From positions 7,307-71,306 of the forward strand of contig QANZ01037658.1 of the NCBI GenBank assembly GCA_003254925.1: a stretch of DNA of 64,000 nt, read 5' to 3'. Under the pieces are notes generated by a model. It made no database searches, had not been told where the DNA came from, and saw nothing but the letters and a program-made list of their open reading frames with translations. Positions 56,601 through 64,000 of the stretch are shown piece after piece; position 1 is the first letter of the stretch; the number at the start of each line of letters is the position of its first letter. The translations under genes and the position numbers were made by a program. The stretch comes from Chamaecrista fasciculata. Lineage: Eukaryota; Streptophyta; Magnoliopsida; Fabales; Fabaceae.

Positions 56601-57601
56601 ACTCAACTACATTTTTTTTAGTTTTTGATCAGATTATGAGTTTTTCTCTCTGTCTGTGAAACAGTTTAGATGAAAGTTAATTTCAATCGAATCAGACATT
56701 AATAGTTAAAGGTTTTTTAATAAGGTTGACTAAAAAATCGAACCTTAGTTCTCTCACTGAAGTGCAATCACTTATTATTGCACTAAATCATTGTTGGTAA
56801 GCAATTATTTTTTCGAGTCTTAAACTCAAAATCTTTAATTAAGCTAAATTAACTCCCAACCAATTAATCCAGGTGCCTTATAATAAGCTAGCCCCAATTA
56901 AGATGCTCCAAAGTCCAAATCTTATCATTTTTCATAGTTGTTTGTATGAAAAAAACTTATATCAAGATTTTTATATCTTGCTATCAAGTTCCTCCAATCA
57001 CAAGTTTTAATTACATTTTCTTTCTTTAATGATTGGTCATGCAAAAAGTGGTATTTAATATTCTCTTTTTATCATAATTGGTCATGTATAAAATTTTTAT
57101 CACGTGTCAAATGTCGATTGGAAAACTTAATAGCAAGGATATAAAAAATTTGATATAAGCTTTGCACTTATTTATAAGTGCCTTTAACTTGGAAATGGTT
57201 TTATTGATTTTGCCCTGTTTGAATTGCTCAAAATAATTTGTGTCTTGCTTATTTTAAGCTAAAGTTGTATTTGATTTTACTTCTGCAAAGTGATTATTAA
57301 AAATTTCATTTATTCTATTTAAATATCTATAATTATTTATAATTTAATTCACGTATAAATATCATTGGAGAATATTTTTGTCATTTTCTCTGATAAATTG
57401 ACTTTTCAATCTATTCTTTTTACCTATCATAATTATATAAATTTAGGGTGATCAAAATATTTACTTAATCATTTTTAAATATTTCTTAGGTTTAAAATAT
57501 ACTAAATTCTACTAACAAAATTCAGCACCATTAGTAGTTAGTTAAGTTCCTTAAATATAATATTCTAAGATTGAATTAGCCAGTATGTATAAAAAAAATA
57601 T
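53611..57601. other. Intergenic, no certain gene
   Basis: AT-rich. 54120-54540 is rich in 'gagatgagatga' phrases. 54540-54860 and 55020-55070 carry 'tttggtccataa'/'ggaccaaa' fold-back-like phrases. Single N at 55075 and 56498 mark uncertain bases. 56215-56350 holds a duplicated 'gaatgtagtgattttag' phrase. 55476-55541 could be a terminal exon (separate entry). Confidence 0.45.
55476..55541 (+). other. Possible terminal exon of an unidentified gene
   Basis: After a good acceptor (tccttacag) a short frame reads LLRIEEELGDVRYASEAFR and stops at a TAG. The composition is protein-like and stands out from the AT-rich surroundings. No preceding exon was found within about 2 kb, so it may be a relic or chance. 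I do not recognise the family. Confidence 0.25.
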
Positions 57602-57893
57602 TGTTAGTAGAGACAAAATTCACTTTAGTGATCTTTATGAAGGATATCACCTTATTCTTAATGGAGATTGAGCATAATTGGTGTAAATAGTTTTTATTCT
57701 TTATTAATATAATAGCTGGTATTTATCTTAGTGGTGTACAGCTGTCCAAGCCCATGTGCAAGTTTGCTTTTATAGAATAGTGTAGAAGCTAGGGTATACG
57801 TATTCCTTTCTTTCTTTTTCTGCTTTGTATATATATGGTACATTCTTGAATAAGAAAGGTTAAGCAGCATTTTATCCTTTTTCATCTTTTTCA
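57602..57893 (+). repeat. 5' LTR of a second, truncated copia element
   Basis: Starts TGTTAGTAGAGAC, ends CATCTTTTTCA, and is followed after four bases by the primer-binding site tggtatcagagcc (57898-57910). A TATA-like run 'tatatatatgg' lies at about 57828. No matching 3' LTR is present downstream, so the ends are inferred. Confidence 0.6.
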
Positions 57894-57927
57894 TTTATGG
57901 TATCAGAGCCAATAGTAATTTCTTACT

Positions 57928-59734
57928 ATGGAATCCCCTATTTCGGCTCAGTCTTCCACAATTGCTTCTACAGCTACCATTGTCAATCCTGCAAATTCCA
58001 AATTTGACCCCCATTTAGTTTCTATCAAATTGGCAGAAGAAAATTACCTGCCATGGAAACAACAAGCTTTGGCCACCATTAAAGGTCATAAGCTTCAACA
58101 GTTTTTACTTGGAGCACATGCTGTGCTTAAGAAGTTTGCATCAACAGATGCAGAAAGTAAAAGACAGATTAGTGATGCTTACCTTTGCTGGGAGCAGCAG
58201 GATCAATTGCTGCTCTCATGGCTCTTAGCTTCCATGTCCGATAGTATGTTGACAAGAATGGTTGGATGTGAGTTTTCCTACCAAGTGTGGGAAAAACTTG
58301 AGTTGTTCTTTGCTTCACAAACAAGGGCAAAGGTTAAGCAGCTTAAAACACAACTCAGAAATCTCAAAAAGGGTACAATGACTACTAATGAGTACCTTTT
58401 AAAAATCAAGCATATTGTTGATAGTCTCTTCTCAGTTGGTTCTCCCATTTCTAAGCAAGACCATATAGATGCTATCTTGGAAGGGTTGCCAGAGGAGTAC
58501 AACTCCTTTATTGTGTCCATCACATCACATTCAGACCCATACAGTGTCAATGAAATAAAAAGCCTACTTGTTGCTCAAGAAGAGCGTATAGAGAAGTTCA
58601 AGAAAGCTGCTAGTTCTTCTCTCAGTGCTAATGTAGCACAAACACAATCCTCAAAACCAGTGAAACCCACTGCCCATAATTTTTCTACTAATGCTTAGAA
58701 TTATACTACTCCTTCTCGTGCTCCTAATATTGCTGCTTTTGGAGGCCGGCACCTTTAGAGGTCGTGGCAAAGGTGGCAGATTTGGTGGACGTTCCAGGTT
58801 GCAATGCCAAGTCTGTGGCAAGCCAGGCCACATGGCTTGGCAGTGTTATCACCGATTTAATCAACAGTTTATCAGCCCATTTTCACAACAAAATCATCAG
58901 ATGCAGAGACCTCAATTTTTCCCTCCTTCAGCACCAATGCAAGCTATGGTTGCCGCTCCAGATCACATGTTTGATGCCCATTGGTACCCTGATACTGGTG
59001 CATCCAACCATCTTACTGCTAGTGCTGCCAATCTTGGAAATACAATCTCGGATTATGGAGGAAGTGAGCAAATTCACCTTGCCAATGGTACAGGTATACC
59101 CATTTCTCATGTAGGATATGCTATGGTGCAGTCTTCTTCCTCTTCTCCACCTCTTCTTCTTAATCCTTTGCTTCATGTTCCTCAAGCTGTAAAAAATTTG
59201 ATAAGTGTCTCTCAGTTTGCCCGTGATAATTCTGTTTTCTTTGAATTTCACCCTCACTGTTGTTTTGTGAAATCTCAGGTTACTCAGAAAGTTCTTCTGC
59301 AGGGGGTTGTTAAGGATGGTCTTTATTGCTTTCCTAACCTTAAGTTGATTCATTCATCTTCACCAGCTGCCTTGAGTGCTACTTTATCTTCTCATTCTCG
59401 TTCTTCTTGTTCAAAGGCTGTATTTGATCTATGGCATTGTAGACTTGGACATGCTTCATTTAATACTGTTAATCAAGTTCTCAAACAATGTAATCTGCCT
59501 TCTATGAATAATAATAATCAGTTCTTTTGCACTCATTGTTGCTTAGGAAAGTCTCATAAATTACCTTTTCCTGTTTCCCATACTGAGTATTGTTAGATTG
59601 ATAGAATATCTGATGTTAGATTGATAGAATCATGCCCCTCTTGCTCTTGTTCATACAGATGTGTGGGGTCCTGCACCCATAACATCATCAAATGGTTTCA
59701 GTTACTATGTTCATTTTACTGATCACTTTTCAAG
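57928..59734 (+). pseudogene. Copia gag, protease and start of integrase, truncated
   Basis: From ATG 57928: gag of 256 residues (NYLPWKQQALATIKGHKLQ ... LEGLPEEYNSFI), then a TAG at 58696 and a frame change near 58745. It continues with a CCHC knuckle CQVCGKPGHMAWQC, protease YPDTGASNHL near 58984-59010, and GAG-pre-integrase LWHCRLGHASF ... CTHCCLGKSHKLPF. A stop at 59594, then the first integrase block TDVWGPAPITSSNGFSYYV in another frame. At about 59734 it passes directly into P450 sequence; integrase core, RT, RNase H and 3' LTR are missing. Confidence 0.82.
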
Positions 59735-60176
59735 GTTGCATACTCCACTTCCACTAGCAGTTCCAAGAGAGGCAAGAGAGAGCTGTGAGATTGAAGGGTT
59801 CATGATTCCTAAAGGAACCCAAGTGTTCTTGAATTCATGGGCAATTCATAGGGACCCAAAGCATTGGAATGAAGCTGAGAGATTTCAGCCTGAGAGGTTT
59901 GTGGGTTCTGGAATTGATTACACAAGCTCTCACTTTGAATATAAGCCTTTTGGTACAGGCAAGAGGATATGTCCTGGATTGGTTTTTGCTTTGCCTAATA
60001 TTGAGCTTCCTCTTGCCCAATTTCTTTACTATTTTGATTGGGAACTTCCCTCAGGAACTTCCCCAGAAAACTTAGACATGACAGAAGAATTTGGCTTCTC
60101 TGTCAAAAAGAAAAGGGATCTCCATGTGATTCCCACTTCCTATACTCCAAAAAGTACTTCTGGTACTGCTGAATAA
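59735..60176 (+). pseudogene. 3' half of a CYP71-type P450 fused in frame to copia integrase
   Basis: The frame that reads integrase HFTDHFSR continues without a break into P450 text: LHTPLPLAVPREARE, then PKGTQVFLNSW, FQPERF, heme loop FGTGKRICPG, and the normal family C-terminus with stop at 60176. The P450 part is nearly the same as exon 2 of the gene at 44581-46803, as is the 3' flank to about 60420. The ExxR, I-helix and whole of exon 1 are absent, so it cannot be an active enzyme. The joint falls in 'aaggttgcatactcc', shared with the P450 'aaggctgcatactcc'. No ATG precedes the fused frame's integrase part. Confidence 0.85.
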
Positions 60177-62271
60177 TCTGAGTCTATATATATATATATG
60201 TTGTGAAAACTTAATTAAGAACCAATGTATTATATAAGTGAGATCAGTGTGGTTGCTTCTATAATCAAGGTTCAAGTGAATCTGCTTCAATGTGAGCTAT
60301 ATGTTGCTCCTGCGTGTCCAATGGAGGCTGTATATCATGTATGCTTTTAATGAATAATGCTAATAAAATTTGAAGTGTGTTTGTGTGTGTGAGAGAGAGT
60401 GTGTGTATAAATTCTAGTGTAACCCACTGTTTTGAGCATGAATTTTCAAAAAGGAAAAAGTTAGAATGTGTTGGATAATTATTCCTAATCCTAATCGGAT
60501 AAGATAACGGAGATTCAAAATTCAAAAGGTGAGATATAAGAAGATAAGTTTATGATTTAAGGCTCCCCAAAATCTAGATTATCTTCTCGAGTCTGAAGTT
60601 TGAGGTTTGGTAATGTAATTGGGCATCTTACCTACATTTGTTAAAGTTTGAGTTTCCTTCTTTTACCAAAGATATGTTCTTTTCGTTTTAAGTTGCTATG
60701 TTGGTGTCGGCATCATTTGTCAAGGGTTGCAACTTGCAATCTTTGTATTTTACCATTATACTGTTTACTTTGTGGCTGTCAAGGTTTGTAACACGCCTTG
60801 CTTGAAATTTTATAATAAAAAAAAATAATTTAAATCAACTTACACTGGTTCGTTTATTAATATGAAATTTGAGCTTTTATTCTTGGGACTAATACTGTTT
60901 GAGCTGGCTGCATGTGGTCTCTCATAAACTTGGGCATTTTAATTCAAGCCAAAAAAAAAATGGACATTTTTATTAAAATCATAAAAAGAAAAAAAATAAA
61001 CGAGGCAGGGTCATCTTTTTGTATGCCTGAAAGTGAGTAACAAAAAAGGAAGGAGAAGGATAAGATTACAGAGTGAAGCTCCATGATACAGAAATTCCTT
61101 TGGAATCACCAAAGTGAGAGCAATACAGAGAAGAAGTTCAGCAATAATCCTATTCAAGACAAAAAGGAACCAAGCCCACTGTATTTTCTCTTCAACATGA
61201 CTTGAATCATCAGAAAAACTTTCCAAGAAAAATTCCAAGGAGTAGACTAGCATTACAACAAAAACACCATAAACTAATAACAAAGTGAACATGTATACAT
61301 GTTAAAGGTGAGACTGACTTGATATTTGTCTCCTATTTTTGGCTTGATATAAGGACACCAAATCAACATAAGAATCTCACCTTCTTCCACCATTATTCAT
61401 CCCTACATGCCATACCTAGTTATCCCATGAGGATTTACATGAGCTAAATGGATGCCTTGGGTTCTCATATTGGCTTCACTCCAGATTAAAGGTGCTACCA
61501 CAGAGTCCAAGCCAAGAACCTTCCTTTTCGCCCCACCTGCCGATCCTTCTATACCCAACCCTCCAATACTCTCATGTGATGTTAGGCAGCTTTCTGTGGA
61601 ACAATCTGTCCTTTGGTTTAGGAAGCTAGGTGCTACTTCTTCTAGAACACGTAATCCCGCCACTTCAGAGGGTAAGGAACAAAGGACATGGGGATCAATC
61701 AAGGGACTTCTTGATGCTTTATTTTCCGAGATTTCACGGTTTAATCAAGTTACAGTCTTATCCATTTAAATTTTATTGATCACTTCCTTACATTTCTAGT
61801 TCTTTTTTGGTTGGAAAATTGTTTTGATGAAAGAGTTTTATGGAAAATATTTCATCTGTAAGAACACAATTTTATTAATCTCAATCTTAGTTTAAATTTT
61901 TATGGAACACTTGCTAAAAAAGCCCATTTGCGTTCAGCCATGGCTAATTAATTTTTGACACATTCTGATTTTTTTTTCCTTTCTGAAAATTCATCCTCAA
62001 AACACAGTGGCACAGTAGAATTTATAACACACACTTTTCAAATTTTATTAGCATTGTGCATAAAAAGCATATATATATGACATGTAGCCTCCACTGGACA
62101 TGCAATAGCAACATATAGCTCACAATGAAGTAGAGTTCACATGAACCTTGATTACAGCACACTCAAATGGAGGGCCTTTCTCACAGAGTTCTAGAAGTAA
62201 ACACACTGACCTCACTTATATAAATACATTGGTTGCTAATTAAGTTTTCACAATATTTTTATATATTCAGA
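60177..62271. other. Region between two convergent P450 remnants
   Basis: 60177-60420 is P450 3' flank (TA repeat, then 'ggttcaagtgaatctgcttca'), mirrored at 62030-62271 for the minus-strand copy and at 44400-44580 for the complete gene. 60420-61000 shows nothing. 61011-61292 (minus) has a hydrophobic open frame from an ATG (93 residues, about three membrane-like segments) that I do not recognise. 61403-61769 has overlapping frames on both strands at higher GC; neither is recognised. Confidence 0.45.
61011..61292 (-). other. Small hydrophobic open frame, unknown
   Basis: Ninety-three residues from an ATG at 61292, with hydrophobic stretches near 3-24, 38-63 and 71-87 and an acidic loop with SDDSSHVEEK. 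No known family is recognised, and no homologous copy is seen in the window. It may be a terminal exon or chance. Confidence 0.2.
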
Positions 62272-62907
62272 TTATTCAGCAGTACCAGAAGTAGTTGTTG
62301 GAATATAGGCAGTGGGGATTACAAGGAGATCCCTTTCCTTTTTGAAAGTGAAGCCAAAAGCTCCAGTCATGTCTAGGGTTTCTGGGGTAGTTCCGGCTGG
62401 AAGTTCCCAATTAAAATAGTAAAGCAATTGAGCAAGAGGAAGCTCAAGATTAGGCAAAGCAAAAACCAATCCAGGACAGATCCTCTTGCCTGCACCAAAA
62501 GGCTTATACTCAAAGTGAGAGCTTGTGTAATCAATTCCAGAACCCACAAACCGCTCAGGCTGAAATATCTCAGCTTCATTCCAATGCTTTGGGTCCCTCA
62601 GAATTGCCCATAAATTCACAAACACTTGGGTTCCTTTAGGAATCATGAACCCTTCAATCTCACAGCTCTCTCTTGCCTCTCTTGGAACTGCCATAGGAAG
62701 TGGAGGATGAAGCCTCAGTGTCTCTTTGATCACAGCTTTCAGGTAATCAAGTTTCTGAAGGTCTGCTTCCTCAACATACCCTTTGATGCCAAAAACTTGT
62801 CTGACTTCTGCTTGTGCTTTTCTCATTGTTCTTGGGTTCTTCAGCATCTCTGACATTGCCCATTCTAAGGTCACAGATGATGTCTTAGTTGCACCAACAA
62901 TCATGTC
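62272..62907 (-). CDS. CYP71-type P450, exon 2 only (exon 1 beyond window or lost)
   Basis: The 211-residue exon starts after a good acceptor (tgcag|GAC, same place as in the complete gene) and ends with a normal stop. It contains I-helix VGATKTSS (Lys in place of the acidic residue of A/G-G-x-D/E-T-T/S), KETLRLHPPLP, FQPERF and heme loop FGAGKRICPG. The intron continues to 63465, where a long-LTR retrotransposon begins. Exon 1 may lie on the far side of the insertion, so whether the gene is expressed is open. It faces the fused fragment at 59735-60176 tail to tail. Confidence 0.8.
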   Translation of the reverse strand, partial: DMIVGATKTSSVTLEWAMSEMLKNPRTMRKAQAEVRQVFGIKGYVEEADLQKLDYLKAVIKETLRLHPPLPMAVPREARESCEIEGFMIPKGTQVFVNLWAILRDPKHWNEAEIFQPERFVGSGIDYTSSHFEYKPFGAGKRICPGLVFALPNLELPLAQLLYYFNWELPAGTTPETLDMTGAFGFTFKKERDLLVIPTAYIPTTTSGTAE

Positions 62908-63465
62908 CTGCACCACCACCACAATTTTCCTACATGAGCTAACTGATGTACATTTATGAGTATGTTAAATAAAGTCCCACTTTTCTTGGCAATAATAATT
63001 TTTAAATTGGTTTAAATAAGTTTTATATCAGTTTAAATGCCCCGTCGGTGTCTACATCAATATTGTTGAGAAGGTGATCAATTAGTCAATCTTTATTTAT
63101 TAAGGTAGTTGGTCAGTATTTAGTTTCTATATTAATTGGGTGGTTGAGTAGTTGAGTCTTAAAAGTATTAGGTGCTTCTCTAGAGTATTTATATGGGTGC
63201 AATCTTCATTGTATTATTATTAAGAACTTATTCAATGAAATATATTTTTAACATGGTATCTGAGCCAAGTTGATCATAGGACCTGTGGGTTATGGGCCCA
63301 CCACTCTTCCGAATATTAGTGTAATACAAAAATGCTTTGTTAATTTCTCTACTCCTAACTATCATCAGTCCTAGAGTATGTTGCTTTCTAATTTTCTGAG
63401 GGGTTGTAGAATTTCTGTTAAGGACAATATTCTTGTGACGTGGCCAAACTATATTCATATACAAA
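62908..63465 (-). other. Intron of the second P450 copy
   Basis: The sequence matches the intron of the complete gene in pieces (62908-63058 with 45217-45530; 63312-63465 with 45530-45745), interrupted by the LTR remnant at 63064-63311. A (ggt)n run again precedes the acceptor. Confidence 0.65.
63064..63311 (+). mobile_element. Small LTR retroelement remnant in the P450 intron
   Basis: A 190-bp LTR-like segment starts TGTTGAGAAGG (63064) and ends TTTAACA (63253), and is followed directly by a primer-binding site tggtatctgagcc (63254-63266). About 45 more bases follow. The flanks read aatat at 63059-63063 and 63312-63316, and the uninterrupted site 'catgaatattagtg' is visible in the complete gene's intron near 45530. 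It is likely a TRIM or truncated copia copy. Confidence 0.65.
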
Positions 63466-64000
63466 TGATGGAGATTGTGCCCTAGGGCCAATCATTTTAT
63501 ATGTATGAACATATGTTTTAATTAATTTATGGATGATAAATTATGTCGTTATCATATTATTAGCATGTTTACTATGATAGCAATCCCTGATTAATTATGT
63601 GATAATTATTCTAAACTGTCCCTGGTCGATTATTCATGTGGGAATGTGAATGAACTAAGACCGACATGACTTCGGTGTATGGAGATACATGCATACGATG
63701 CTTCACGAGAGTCATGGTGCAATGAGTAAAGGGTTACAAGTTGCTGGACCGACCCGGAGAGTCCTGCATGGGTTTTAGTCATAAGCTAGCATCTTCTGTA
63801 CACCTGTCACGATGCCCTTAGACCTGAGGTCATGACTATTCCGGCGTTGTAGATACTGAACTTTGTCCTAGTCCAACGTTGCCCGTAGCAGGGTACCCAT
63901 ACAGGCTAGGTACAGGTTTAGTTGTTTGTCGTGCTGAGGAATGTGGTTGACCAAGATGGAATTTTGTCCCTCATTAAAGATGAGAGATATTTAACTGGCG
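63466..64000 (+). mobile_element. Start of a copia family-A LTR running off the right edge
   Basis: From TGATGGAGATTGTGCCC at 63466 the sequence follows the first 535 or so bases of the solo LTR at 32968-35029 (opposite strand there), up to 'gagatatttaactggcg'. The insertion site lies in the P450 intron; acaaa at 63461-63465 would be the left target duplication. Confidence 0.88.

Noticed and set aside
61403..61769. A gene on either strand at 61.4-61.8 kb
   Set aside because: Two overlapping antisense frames of about 100 codons, neither with a recognisable domain, splice signal or copy; insufficient evidence.
1..64000. A CRISPR-like array or a new defence system
   Set aside because: Regular short repeats with unique spacers are absent, and the DNA is plant nuclear; the repeats found are fold-back elements and duplicated flanks.

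Overview
This is nuclear plant DNA, almost certainly from a eudicot. Evidence: coiled-coil NB-LRR resistance genes, a CYP71-type cytochrome P450 with the usual single intron, a plastid DUF3593 gene with spliced exons, Ty1/copia retrotransposons primed by initiator Met-tRNA, a tRNA-derived SINE and many AT-rich fold-back elements. The species cannot be named from the sequence. I see no bacterial or organellar segment and no CRISPR array.

Layout. (1) 0-29 kb is a decaying CC-NB-LRR cluster, all on the minus strand: a gene cut by an LTR insertion (418-3036), a full-length but broken copy (9415-12248), an LRR-rich relic (14366-15781), the one intact gene (19239-22037), two coiled-coil-only relics (23650-23982, 25740-26048) and an LRR-only relic (28441-29071). 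A DUF3593 gene (6324-7780, three exons) sits inside the cluster, and a dead copy of its first exon lies at about 24.2 kb. The order LRR relic, CNL, fold-back repeat, DUF3593 occurs at 15.8-6.3 kb and again, eroded, at 29.1-24.2 kb, so a block of roughly 9 kb was duplicated.

(2) 29-35.5 kb is a nest of retroelements: a rearranged minus-strand copia element abutting the LRR relic, then a LINE-type zf-RVT/RNase H remnant split by a 2,062-bp solo LTR with a perfect TAATT target duplication.

(3) 35.5-44.4 kb has no intact gene. It holds an orphan CACTA end, GGTTC-type, hAT-like and MULE-like fold-back elements, a poly-G-flanked assembly gap, and a receptor-kinase fragment.

(4) 44.5-64 kb is a CYP71-type P450 region: one complete two-exon gene (44581-46803, minus), one 3'-half fragment fused in frame to copia integrase sequence (plus strand, 59.7-60.2 kb), and the second exon of a further copy (62272-62907, minus) whose intron is interrupted by an LTR retrotransposon that runs off the window. 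A complete copia element with matching 222-bp LTRs and an AAAAT target duplication lies at 48293-53610, but its polyprotein is dead and contains a suspicious 454-bp duplication with an N at the joint.

Four insertions or remnants of one long-LTR copia family (1-500, 29072-32493, 32968-35029, 63466-64000) account for much of the gene damage. The genes do not form a pathway. The window is a resistance-gene cluster and a P450 cluster shaped by duplication and transposons. I found no convincing new biological system; the most unusual objects are the copia-P450 fusion and the LTR-terminated NB-LRR reading frame.
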